The position numbers and the translations under genes were made by a program. From Roseovarius bejariae (GTDB lineage Bacteria; Pseudomonadota; Alphaproteobacteria; Rhodobacterales; Rhodobacteraceae): a stretch of DNA of 37,068 nucleotides. This document shows positions 30,203-37,068 of this stretch, piece after piece (position 1 is the stretch's first letter; the number at the start of each line of letters is the position of its first letter). The stretch is from NCBI RefSeq assembly GCF_009669325.1, contig NZ_SZWE01000003.1, positions 1-37,068 on the forward strand, read 5' to 3'. Below the pieces are notes generated by a model. It searched no databases. It had not been told where the DNA came from and worked only from the letters and a program-made list of their open reading frames with translations.

Positions 30203-30549
30203 CCTAGTCCTCGCATTCGTTTATCCGCGACATCCAGTTCCTTGTCCGGGGTCTTCTGGCTCTTCTTGATGAACCCGTGCAGCAAAACCATACTGCCCTC
30301 ATGGGCGAAGAAGAACACGCGGGCAATTCGACCGTCGCTCAGATTAGAGCGGATTTCCCAGAGACCCTTTCGTCCTTTGATCGACCGACAGAGCGGCATA
30401 CCGATGGGCCAGCCAAACTCCGCCGTGCGAATGTCATCACCAATCACCCTACGGTCATCTTGAGACAAGCCCAGAAGCCATTCTCGCACGGGCACCTTGC
30501 CGGTGCCGGACTCGAAAAAGCGCGCCGGTAGTCGCTTTTGATCACTCAC
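30199..30549 (-). CDS. RelE/HigB-like (Gp49 family) toxin
   Basis: 116 residues from the GTG at 30549. The pattern FFESGTGKVPVREWLLGLSQ, then GWPIGMPLCRSIKGRKGLWEIRSNL and RIARVFFFAHEGSMVLLHGFIKKSQKTP, is typical of phage-derived Gp49-like HigB toxins, mRNA interferases of the RelE fold. Toxin-before-antitoxin order fits higBA. A longer ATG start at 30606 would run through the operator at 30557-30574, so the GTG is preferred. The module likely stabilises the plasmid. Confidence 0.87.
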   Translation of the reverse strand: MSDQKRLPARFFESGTGKVPVREWLLGLSQDDRRVIGDDIRTAEFGWPIGMPLCRSIKGRKGLWEIRSNLSDGRIARVFFFAHEGSMVLLHGFIKKSQKTPDKELDVADKRMRGLG

Positions 30550-30556
30550 AGCGCTA

Positions 30557-30574
30557 TGTACCACATAAGGTACA
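30557..30574 (-). promoter_or_regulatory. Operator/promoter of the toxin-antitoxin operon
   Basis: TGTACC and GGTACA are perfect arms around ACATAA, directly upstream of the toxin start. On the minus strand TTGCAA and TACATA, 16 bp apart, form a promoter-like pair that overlaps the repeat, so antitoxin binding would block transcription. Confidence 0.6.
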
Positions 30575-30610
30575 ATTTGCAAGCCCTTTTCTCGCCCCCG
30601 GAACACCCCA

Positions 30611-30623
30611 TAACAGATAACAC
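30611..30623 (+). repeat. TAACAGATAACAC repeat, copy after the par genes
   Basis: This 13-base sequence is identical to 31594-31606 and in the same orientation. The two copies bracket the parA-small-parB genes: one touches the small gene's stop codon, the other lies just upstream of parA. Confidence 0.6.
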
Positions 30624-30917
30624 CTACCTTCGACGGCCATCAATTTCCGCCGTGTCCGGTATGTTGATCCCGCCGGCCCGTAGGCATTCATACAGCAATT
30701 CTTTCTGGGTCATTCCGCGCTTCTGCGCTTCGGATGCGAAGGCTTCCTTGATCGGCTTGGGAACGTTCGTGAAGGAAAACTGAACCCTTGGCGCGTCCCT
30801 GAGAGCAGACGATTTTGCTCTACTCACGCTTGGCAGCGGCGCGGCCAACTCCTTCAGCTTCCGGGAGTCAGCACCATCGTTCAAATCGTCATCGAGATTT
30901 ACGCTGACTTTGGCCAT
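30624..30917 (-). CDS. Small ribbon-helix-helix partition protein (ParG/ParB-like)
   Basis: 97 residues. The flexible N-terminal half is followed by a ribbon-helix-helix at ~50-90 (RVQFSFTNVPKPIKEAFASE, then RGMTQKELLYECLRAGG). It overlaps the parA stop by 19 bases, so the two are co-translated. In type Ib partition systems such a protein binds the centromere and stimulates the ParA ATPase. Its likely binding sites are the TAACAG-type repeats around the two genes. Confidence 0.75.
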   Translation of the reverse strand: MAKVSVNLDDDLNDGADSRKLKELAAPLPSVSRAKSSALRDAPRVQFSFTNVPKPIKEAFASEAQKRGMTQKELLYECLRAGGINIPDTAEIDGRRR

Positions 30918-31567
30918 GAGCCACTCCTGTAGAAACTGAGCAGGCCCCTGCCCTGCAAATCGGCCAACACGGACTTCGCAGATCGGCGTGCCGATCCTTG
31001 CGGTGACTGGCCCGTTGATGTCATTTCCTTAAAGCCCGTGCGATGCGCGCACATAGCGTTGAGACGCGGTACACCCTGTGCATCGAGCGCATCCGTGATC
31101 GCTTGGGTAATATTGGTGTTCGTGTCCACGTCCATCATCACCACGAGCGCAGGCAATTCCTTTTCCATCGTCTCGGCAACGCTTTGAACATGGGAATAGG
31201 TGCGTTTCGCGCCTTTCGCGTCCGCTTCATTCGCCTTGGAGGGGATCAGGACCAGGTTAGCGGCCGCAATGGCGTGCATCGCCATGGCCGACTTGAAGCC
31301 GGCGGTATCCACAAAGATTGCATCATACGCGGTCTCAGACTTTTTCAGTGCCTTGACCGTCGGGATCAGCTTTTCGTCGTTTTCTTCATAAAGCCAATCA
31401 AGATCTGTTTCTTCCTTCTTCGCCCATGCTTCCAAGTGGCGCTGTGGGTCGGTATCAATCACCGCAACTTTTGCTCCGTCCTCAACCATGAGGCTCGCCA
31501 AGGCCGTCAGGAGAGTTGTCTTCCCTGCCCCGCCTTTTTCCTGAACTACACTGATGACCTGTGCCAT
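30899..31567 (-). CDS. parA: ParA-family partition ATPase
   Basis: 222 residues from the ATG at 31567, which has a GAGG ribosome site; an upstream start at 31606 would add 13 residues and run through repeats. The deviant Walker A is QEKGGAGKTTLLTALA (~8-23), Walker A' is VIDTDPQRHLEAW, and Walker B is AIFVDTAGF. The short length without an N-terminal helix-turn-helix places it in the small type Ib group, which relies on the partner protein for regulation. It distributes plasmid copies at division. It is close to repA in the same orientation, separated by the 31594-31671 repeat region. Confidence 0.9.
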   Translation of the reverse strand: MAQVISVVQEKGGAGKTTLLTALASLMVEDGAKVAVIDTDPQRHLEAWAKKEETDLDWLYEENDEKLIPTVKALKKSETAYDAIFVDTAGFKSAMAMHAIAAANLVLIPSKANEADAKGAKRTYSHVQSVAETMEKELPALVVMMDVDTNTNITQAITDALDAQGVPRLNAMCAHRTGFKEMTSTGQSPQGSARRSAKSVLADLQGRGLLSFYRSGSWPKSA

Positions 31568-31593
31568 TTTCTGCCCTCGTTTTTCGGCAACTC

Positions 31594-31606
31594 TAACAGA
31601 TAACAC
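31594..31606 (+). repeat. TAACAGATAACAC repeat, copy before parA
   Basis: Identical to 30611-30623. Further TAAC(A/T)G-like units follow on the plus strand up to 31650 (TTAACAG, TCAACTGATAAC, GGTAACTGATA), giving a cluster that is a good candidate for a centromere or parA operator. Confidence 0.6.
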
Positions 31607-31636
31607 TTAACAGTCAACTGATAACGGTTAATAGGC

Positions 31637-31671
31637 AACAGGTAACTGATATTAGATATTAGTTACCTGTT
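31637..31671. promoter_or_regulatory. 35-bp palindrome between repA and parA (candidate parS/operator)
   Basis: AACAGGTAACTGATAT (31637-31652) and ATATTAGTTACCTGTT (31656-31671) are 16-bp arms with one mismatch and a TAG spacer. The right arm reaches the repA stop codon. It is AT-rich with no T-run, so a protein-binding site is more likely than a terminator. Confidence 0.6.
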
Positions 31672-32722
31672 AGGGTGCCTTTCCTTTGCGCTCATACCAT
31701 TTGCGGCAAAACCCAACGAACGCGCCATCAGGATGACGTGGTGGATCGTTCATCCACATCCGCCATTCCTGTTCTAGGAAGTAAACATCCCAAGTTGGTG
31801 CAGCCTCGCGGGCCTTCTCGTATGCTTCTGTTGAGAGCCTAACCGCTGAGTCTGGTGCCAAGGCGGGGCTGTCACCGTAAACATCAAGAAATTCAGGCTT
31901 GGGTGATACCTCAAGCACATCGTGCATCAGGCGAAACCTGTAGTCCGGCATATGCGACTGATCTTCATCCGCTTTGCAGATCGCCTTGACGAGACGCTTG
32001 AACTCTTTAGTCGTAGACGTTGAACCGGTCTTATGTTGGAGCTTGTCCAAACCAATCCGCCAGACGTCCTGCTTTCCGCAATGCTTTCTGGCAAGCTCGT
32101 AAAGACGCCGCTCCAGCGGCTTCCGAAGTTGAAAATAGGCCTTGTTGAGCGTCAAAACATTCTTGTTTTCAATGGCTTTAACGAGCCAGTCGCCCATTTC
32201 GAGCTCAACGGCAAGTAGGCGACCTGTGGAGTCTTCCTTGACAATCCGTGCATCGGTGATGAACGAGATCGACCGCCATTCGCCTAAGCCATGATCATGA
32301 ATGTTGGTTTCGATCTGGGTAAACTGAAGGCGGGTGAGGGCGCGCCGAAGGGTTGCATACGCCTGTCCGGTTGTGTGCCGGTTTGTGGCTTTCAGAAGGT
32401 CATGCGCAGAAATGCGAACACGGCGACCAATCTCTTGGCCTTCGTTCTTGGCTGCCATGAGCTGGCTGAGCACATAGATCAAAATGTCTCTGTCGAAAAC
32501 GTTCGCACGACCTTCTTTGGCCGCTGGTGTGATCTTCACTTTCACATTGCCCTGTTCGTACTCGAAAGCGGCAAGGTCTTTCTTGACCGAGAGTGAGAAC
32601 AGGGGGTGCTCCATCGAAGCACGGTCACTTTTGGGCGTCGCGTCCAGAATATCGCAAACAAACAGATCCGGCTCAGTATGCCGTTGCGGTAGCAGAGCTG
32701 TCCTTTTTCTAGGCCGTGCCAT
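31670..32722 (-). CDS. repA: Plasmid replication initiator RepA
   Basis: 350 residues, matching the RPA/RepA initiator type found on Rhodobacterales plasmids: MEHPLFSLSVKKDLAAFEYE near the N-terminus, the winged-helix region FDRDILIYVLSQLMAAKNEG and AYATLRRALTRLQFTQIETN, and LTLNKAYFQLRKPLERRLYE. It binds iterons to open the origin. Five iterons begin three bases upstream of the start codon, so RepA bound to the nearest one should also repress its own synthesis. The gene is complete and ends at the palindrome before parA. Confidence 0.9.
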   Translation of the reverse strand: MARPRKRTALLPQRHTEPDLFVCDILDATPKSDRASMEHPLFSLSVKKDLAAFEYEQGNVKVKITPAAKEGRANVFDRDILIYVLSQLMAAKNEGQEIGRRVRISAHDLLKATNRHTTGQAYATLRRALTRLQFTQIETNIHDHGLGEWRSISFITDARIVKEDSTGRLLAVELEMGDWLVKAIENKNVLTLNKAYFQLRKPLERRLYELARKHCGKQDVWRIGLDKLQHKTGSTSTTKEFKRLVKAICKADEDQSHMPDYRFRLMHDVLEVSPKPEFLDVYGDSPALAPDSAVRLSTEAYEKAREAAPTWDVYFLEQEWRMWMNDPPRHPDGAFVGFCRKWYERKGKAP

Positions 32723-32725
32723 TCT

Positions 32726-32840
32726 TCGATACTCTACACACTTTTATTCGACAGTCTGCCCACCCGAGGGGTAAGTTATTCGATAGTCTACACACCTTTC
32801 CTCGATAGTCTACCCACCTTTCTTCGATACTCTACACACC
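32726..32840. repeat. Five iterons of the replication origin
   Basis: 17-bp units of the form TCGATA(C/G)TCTAC(A/C)CACC start at 32726, 32748, 32780, 32802 and 32824. Spacing is 22 bp except for 32 bp between units two and three, one extra helical turn. Unit two (TCGACAGTCTGCCCACC) is the most divergent. This is the expected RepA binding array. Confidence 0.92.
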
Positions 32841-33079
32841 GACAGCCAAAAACAGAGATGATTTACAGTTCAATATCAATGGCTTGAGATTCCACCGATT
32901 CTCGTAACACTATATTTAACACATATATAACACTCACCGATGAGCGCCCATCTCCAGAAATCACCCATGAACGGCAGCTGTCGGACCCTGCTTAGAAAGC
33001 CGGGAAGCAATTTTTCGATTCGTCCAAGAGCTCAACCAATGGAGCGACCAGGCAAGATGCCGGAGAAACAAGGAGCCGC
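32841..33079. other. AT-rich segment beside the iterons (probable unwinding region), then leader of the next gene
   Basis: No gene is seen. About 32850-32940 is distinctly AT-rich (for example CTATATTTAACACATATATA), fitting the strand-opening part of an iteron origin. 32941-33079 is ordinary sequence ending in an AAGGAG ribosome site for the gene at 33080. Confidence 0.6.
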
Positions 33080-34333
33080 ATGACCAACCAACCGCGCATA
33101 TCGAGCAACATCAGCCGAGACGATCACCACCCGCTTAGGGTTCAAAAATACTGGCCCGGATATGCCAGTGGCGTTTCGCGTGTTTGCCGAGCATGGAAAA
33201 CCTATCCAACACCTGACCAGTTCAACGATCTGCAAGCTCTTGTTCAAAGTCTCTACAACGACGCGATCGAGATGGTTCCGCGCGGTCAGCGCCCCGAAGG
33301 CATAGGTGTTCTCATTCAACGAACCGAACAGGCCTATCGCTACGGCCAGCTCGCGCGGTGCGGCATGAACATCTACGCGCTTTCGACCCCGTTGCGGGAT
33401 GCCCTGCGCAAGACCTCCCTGGGCGATGTGCGTGTCGGGGATCTCAGGATGCCCTTCGATGTGCTCTATATCGGCTTCGAAGAGGGCAGTGGGATAGCGT
33501 TCGGCACCAGAGACCATCCCAAAGCCCTTGTCGTGGACGGAGCCTACGTCACAGCCGCTCCTGTGGACCCAGAGACAGGAACGCGCCACATAGACGTCTG
33601 TATCACCACACGGGACGCTCTGAGCACCCTGAGAGCCGATTACGGGGCGCACTGGCCGTTTTCATATGAACCGCATTTCACGTTTGCTCTTCATGGGACT
33701 GCTGACGACACGTTCGAGGCGGCCCTGGGCGAAGCGCTCGACACCAATGCCCTGGACCTCGAAGTCGATGAAGACGGGCTGCACAGATTTCGGGAAGCTG
33801 TCGTGGATTATCAGGAAGAAGCCGCGGTCTCGGGTATCAAGATCACGATCCCTACGGTTTCCGCATCCGAGGGGCTGGCAAAGTTCAAGAGCCGCAATCT
33901 GTCCGAGGCGAAGAACGCCCTGTCGCTGATCCTTGGCGCGCTCTGTGCCCTGACCGCCCGTCCGGATGACGCCGAGCTGTCGGAGACCTGGCCCGCCGAC
34001 ACACCGGAAGCCTTGATCGCCAAGGTCACATCCGCGCCCTCACCGAAGAAGCGGCGCGATGCACAGAACGCGTTGAAGAAGCGCGGTTTCGTTTCCGTCC
34101 GCCGGATCGACCTCGATGCCTTCGGAGGAGAAGCGCGCACATCCGGTGACGGGGCAGGGGGCAGTGTCACGCCCCATTGGCGGTCCGGGCACTTTCGCCG
34201 CCAGCCGGTCGGGAAGGACCGCACCGAGCGCAGATTGATCTGGATTCTGCCCACCATCGTGAACGCCTCGAAAGGCCCACCGAACAGCGGGCGTGTCTAC
34301 AAGGTCAAAGGCAGACCACCAGTCTCCGACTGA
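33080..34333 (+). CDS. AcrVA2-like protein (putative anti-CRISPR)
   Basis: 417 residues. The C-terminus has TPHWRSGHFRRQPVGKDRTE followed by RRLIWILPTIVNASKG. This is a pattern I associate with the AcrVA2-like family of plasmid and phage proteins, in which a 'P.WRRGH.R.Q..G..R..R.L.WI.P..V' block ends the protein. The N-terminal ~340 residues are soluble and less distinctive. AcrVA2 from Moraxella reduces Cas12a by targeting its message; distant homologues occur in bacteria without Cas12a, so the function here is uncertain. It has a good AAGGAG site. It lies between the origin and the candidate oriT, in what would be the leading region. Confidence 0.6.
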   Translation: MTNQPRISSNISRDDHHPLRVQKYWPGYASGVSRVCRAWKTYPTPDQFNDLQALVQSLYNDAIEMVPRGQRPEGIGVLIQRTEQAYRYGQLARCGMNIYALSTPLRDALRKTSLGDVRVGDLRMPFDVLYIGFEEGSGIAFGTRDHPKALVVDGAYVTAAPVDPETGTRHIDVCITTRDALSTLRADYGAHWPFSYEPHFTFALHGTADDTFEAALGEALDTNALDLEVDEDGLHRFREAVVDYQEEAAVSGIKITIPTVSASEGLAKFKSRNLSEAKNALSLILGALCALTARPDDAELSETWPADTPEALIAKVTSAPSPKKRRDAQNALKKRGFVSVRRIDLDAFGGEARTSGDGAGGSVTPHWRSGHFRRQPVGKDRTERRLIWILPTIVNASKGPPNSGRVYKVKGRPPVSD

Positions 34334-34354
34334 CCCGCATTTTTGCTCTTTTCC

Positions 34355-34417
34355 AACTCCCGATCCTCATAGCGAGAGTTCCGATTGTCAGAGTGGGGTT
34401 TGATTGTTAGAGTGTGG
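34355..34417 (+). other. Candidate oriT of the backbone mobilisation system
   Basis: AACTCCCG (34355-34362) and CGAGAGTT (34373-34380) form an 8-bp inverted repeat with one mismatch. GATTGTCAGAGTGGGG (34383-34398) and GATTGTTAGAGTGTGG (34402-34417) are 16-bp direct repeats with two mismatches and a 19-bp period. An inverted repeat followed by short repeats, 48 bases before mobC, is the usual build of a MOBP oriT. The nic site is not identified. Confidence 0.5.
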
Positions 34418-34464
34418 CAGGAAATAGGGTGTCTTTGTTCGCATCCTGCTCGCAAAGGAAGCCG

Positions 34465-35040
34465 ATGACCACCCGACGCCGCCTCACCCCAGAGCAACGC
34501 CGCGAGATCGTCGCGGAGGCGCGTCGTGGCGTGGCGGTTTCGACATTGGCCAAGCGCTTCGAGGTCACGCCCCGCGCCACTCAATACACGCTGCGGAAGG
34601 CCGAGCAGGGGCGGCGCGACAGCGGCATCCGGACCGAGGCCATGAGCGTGACGCTGACGCCCGAGGAGATGTCAGCCTTCGATGCGGTGCTGGCAAAGAA
34701 CGGGATCGAGACTCGCTCGGACGGGATGCGGCGGCTGGTGCAGGGGGCGGCGGGGCTGTTTCAGCCGGACGTGCATCTGGCCGACGAGCTGGCGGGGTTC
34801 CGGGCGGCGCTGAACCAGGTGGGCAACAACGTCACCCAAATCGCCAAGCGGATGAACGAGGCGAACCTGAAGGGCCAGCGCCCGCCGTTTACCGGGGACG
34901 ATCTGGCACAGATGCGGCAGCTCGCGGGGTTCGTTCTGGATTTCGCGGACCAGGTCGATCTGCTGGCGCGGCGGCGGGTCGAGGGAATTTCCATGACGGC
35001 GGGCGATGCGCTGAAGGAGCTGGCCGATGCCAAAGGTTGA
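34465..35040 (+). CDS. mobC: MobC-type relaxosome accessory protein (backbone copy)
   Basis: 191 residues from the ATG at 34465, preceded by AAGGAA. The N-terminal ~50 residues form an extra helix-turn-helix (TTRRRLTPEQRREIVAEARR, then GVAVSTLAKRFEVTPRATQY) resembling transposase-type DNA-binding domains. A ribbon-helix-helix-like part follows (RTEAMSVTLTPEEMSAFDAV), and then the MobC hallmark ALNQVGNNVTQIAKRMNEAN. The fused N-terminal helix-turn-helix is unusual for MobC. It overlaps the relaxase start by 14 bases. It should bind the oriT candidate just upstream. Confidence 0.87.
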   Translation: MTTRRRLTPEQRREIVAEARRGVAVSTLAKRFEVTPRATQYTLRKAEQGRRDSGIRTEAMSVTLTPEEMSAFDAVLAKNGIETRSDGMRRLVQGAAGLFQPDVHLADELAGFRAALNQVGNNVTQIAKRMNEANLKGQRPPFTGDDLAQMRQLAGFVLDFADQVDLLARRRVEGISMTAGDALKELADAKG

Positions 35041-37068
35041 CGCGGTCAGTGCCGTCACGGGCGATCTGTTTGCCGAAGGGTGGAGCCGCGTTCGCGGCTC
35101 GATGCAGGGCCTTACGGGAGAGCCGAAACGGTTGCAGATGGCGCGCGCCGCGCGGGGACATCGGGCGGCGGTGTTCAAGGCGATCCGCTCGGGCGGGTGT
35201 CACACGCGGGCGGAGCTGGTGCGCCAGCTCGACTACCTGACCACGAAGTCCTCGCATATCGTGGACAGCCGGGGCGTTCTGGACGGCAAGGAGACGCTGA
35301 CGGGCAAGGAGATCGAGGCGGTTGCGGATCGCTATGTGCGGCGCTGGAGCGACGGGTTCCACCCAAAGCTCGGGCAAACCACCCACATGCTGATGTCCTT
35401 TCCGATCGGCACCAAGGGCGAGGACGTGCGCGACATCGCGTCCGAGGTCTGCGAGCGGTTTTTCAGCAATGACGAGGACGGGCGGCATTTCGACTACCTG
35501 ATCGCGGTGCACGAGGACCGGGATCATCCGCACGCCCATGTCGTGCTGAACCGCAAGTCGCAGGAAGGGGAGTTCTTCTACCTGGGGCGGGATCATCACT
35601 TCAACTACGACGCTTTCCGGATCGCGATGGTCGAGGCGGCCGAGAAGATCGGTGTCAGGCTTGAGGCCACGCGGCGGGTGCATCGCGGGGTGATCGACTA
35701 TCCGCCGCGAACACGCGAGGTTTATGCGGCCCGCGAGGAGGGCAGGGCAGCCCTGGGCCGAGAGCGGTTCGGAGGTGATCTGACGGCCACACAGGCCGAG
35801 ATCAAGGCTATGGCGAGGGAATACGCGCAGCTCGGAGCGAAAGAGCCGGATGGCGAGCTGAGAGCGCCACTAATGCGGGCCGGGGGCGTGCTGGAGAGCG
35901 GCGGACAGCTGGAGCCGACAGGACATGTCTATACGGCGGAGGCACTGCGCGCCCGGTTCAATGCGGCGCACGAGCGGGCACAGGCAAGGATCGAGGCCGC
36001 TTCGCCGGCGGAGCGGCCCGGAATGCAGAAGCATGTCTATGATACCCTGAAGCCCCTTGCGCATACGAAGCCTCTCGATGAGCGATCGCATCTTCTGAAC
36101 GAACCACCATCCGATACGGAGATTTATTCCACAAGAAATATCGACCCTGCCCGTCTGGAGCGACTTCGCGACCCTGAGATAGAGTCGCATATCGGATGGG
36201 CGCTAATCGGTACGGGGATTTCTTCGGAGAGTGTCATCGCCCGGATCGAGGCCGGTGCAGATAACGAGGCGCTCGAAAACGACTGGCTCGACGAGGATGC
36301 CAGGCAGATTGCTGCCTACAAAGGGCTGAACCTGCAAGACGCTGACGACAATGCCCGCACGTGGGACATGCTCAACCGTGCTTTTGACCGTATTGCAATC
36401 AGGTTGAACAGGGAGGGGATACTTCGGACCGATGGCATCGAGGCCGAGGATCACGGTTTCCATTTCGAGAAGGAGGCCTTCGAGGACAGGTGCCGTGCCA
36501 TCCGGCAGGATTTACGCGACGAAGGGCTGAATGAAGATGATCTCGAAGCAAGGCGCGACGACATCGACGGACTTGCGCTCCACCAATTGAAGCAGGAACA
36601 GGCCGACTATCTCGCGCGTCATCGCGATATCATCGGATCGCCGGAAGACGTGTATCGCGCCAACGCTGAGGGCGAACGCGAAATCGTGGATCTTCTGCTT
36701 CTTCGCCAGTTCGCGGACGTAACTGAGGCTGTCATGAAAGACGCCGGCACCGAAACAGACCCTGTATCCACCGTGGCCGGAGCCTATCTCGAAACCTACC
36801 CGGACATGCCGAAGCATCTGGCGCGCGGACTGGGCGACACCCACGTTCTAGCCGCCGCACTTTGGGCGCAGACAGGCAAGAAAGAGTGGGAGGCCGAGCT
36901 GGAGCGCAGGGCGGAAACGCGGGCCTTGCGCGAGAGCGATCCGCGTGTCCCCAAAGGGCAAGAGAAGCCGGTGACGGATATAAAACCTCTCGATATCTCG
37001 AACTTCCCTGATATCGCGCGCACCGTCGCCTATGAGAAGCTGGAACCATCGGAACAGAGGGAAACGGC
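35027..37068 (+). CDS. VirD2-like relaxase (backbone copy), 5' part; continues at 1-407
   Basis: The ATG at 35027 opens a 773-residue relaxase once the circle is closed; the frame is still open at the window end. Motif I with the likely nicking tyrosine is LDYLTTKSS (~residue 69). The metal-binding motif III is HEDRDHPHAHVVLN (~163-176), the HxDxxHPHxHVxxN signature of VirD2-like MOBP relaxases. The long C-terminal ~480 residues are helical, charged and without recognised domains. It nicks oriT and leads the strand into the recipient. It lies in an operon with mobC upstream and the HNH gene downstream. A secretion system must be supplied in trans. Confidence 0.9.
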   Translation, partial: MPKVDAVSAVTGDLFAEGWSRVRGSMQGLTGEPKRLQMARAARGHRAAVFKAIRSGGCHTRAELVRQLDYLTTKSSHIVDSRGVLDGKETLTGKEIEAVADRYVRRWSDGFHPKLGQTTHMLMSFPIGTKGEDVRDIASEVCERFFSNDEDGRHFDYLIAVHEDRDHPHAHVVLNRKSQEGEFFYLGRDHHFNYDAFRIAMVEAAEKIGVRLEATRRVHRGVIDYPPRTREVYAAREEGRAALGRERFGGDLTATQAEIKAMAREYAQLGAKEPDGELRAPLMRAGGVLESGGQLEPTGHVYTAEALRARFNAAHERAQARIEAASPAERPGMQKHVYDTLKPLAHTKPLDERSHLLNEPPSDTEIYSTRNIDPARLERLRDPEIESHIGWALIGTGISSESVIARIEAGADNEALENDWLDEDARQIAAYKGLNLQDADDNARTWDMLNRAFDRIAIRLNREGILRTDGIEAEDHGFHFEKEAFEDRCRAIRQDLRDEGLNEDDLEARRDDIDGLALHQLKQEQADYLARHRDIIGSPEDVYRANAEGEREIVDLLLLRQFADVTEAVMKDAGTETDPVSTVAGAYLETYPDMPKHLARGLGDTHVLAAALWAQTGKKEWEAELERRAETRALRESDPRVPKGQEKPVTDIKPLDISNFPDIARTVAYEKLEPSEQRET
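36942..37068. repeat. Terminal direct repeat (circular contig overlap), copy 2
   Basis: Identical to 1-127. These bases should be removed when the molecule is closed, giving 36,941 bp. Confidence 0.93.

Noticed and set aside
32726..32840. A short CRISPR array, because of regularly spaced repeats
   Set aside because: The units are 17 bp with 5-bp gaps (15 bp at one step) and lie next to repA; these are iterons. No cas genes are present.

Overview
The window looks like one complete circular plasmid of about 36,941 bp. The first 127 bases are repeated exactly as the last 127 bases, the usual signature of a circular contig left unclosed, and one relaxase gene reads through the junction. High GC content, a RepA-type iteron replicon, ParA/small-ParB partition genes, roseobacter-style mobilisation genes and a MocR regulator beside an EctB-like aminotransferase suggest an alphaproteobacterium, probably Rhodobacterales. 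That host guess is inference. No type IV secretion genes and no coupling protein are visible, so the plasmid should be mobilisable rather than self-transmissible.

Layout. The backbone covers about 29.4-37.07 kb and continues through 1-3.8 kb. It holds a RelE/HigB-like toxin-antitoxin operon, parA with a small ribbon-helix-helix partner, repA with five iterons, a protein resembling the AcrVA2 anti-CRISPR family, a candidate oriT, mobC, a VirD2-like relaxase, a coupled HNH protein, and several small unknown genes. An IS3-family element entered the backbone at 3811. A 9,090-bp Tn3-family transposon then inserted into that IS (3840-12929, 5-bp target duplication ACTGA, 47-bp inverted repeats). 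Besides tnpA and tnpR, this transposon carries a full second mobilisation module: TraK-, TraL- and TraM-like proteins, MobC, and a relaxase with a TOPRIM-like C-terminus.

From 13.4 to 26.6 kb lies the most remarkable part, a twelve-gene, tightly overlapped minus-strand operon with a divergent MocR-type regulator. It encodes a free-standing cupin next to a methionyl-tRNA-synthetase-like protein, two SidA/IucD-type amino-acid N-hydroxylases and a glycine-oxidase-like FAD enzyme. This is the same set of functions that builds N-N bonds in the s56-p1, triacsin and pyrazofurin hydrazine pathways, where cupin and MetRS are fused. Around this core are an EctB-like 2,4-diaminobutyrate aminotransferase, a clavaminate-synthase-like Fe/2-oxoglutarate hydroxylase, a PhzF-like isomerase, an NTF2-like protein, a GNAT acetyltransferase and two EamA exporters. 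I infer a mobile, undescribed hydrazine (N-N bond) natural-product pathway, possibly starting from diaminobutyrate.

The cluster is bounded on the left by IS3 debris and a 19-bp Tn3 end remnant. On the right lie a 39-codon ORF with an ideal ribosome binding site and the remains of a second Tn3 transposon: an internally deleted tnpA, an intact resolvase, and small genes including a DUF4160/DUF2442 pair and a frameshifted hicB-like gene.
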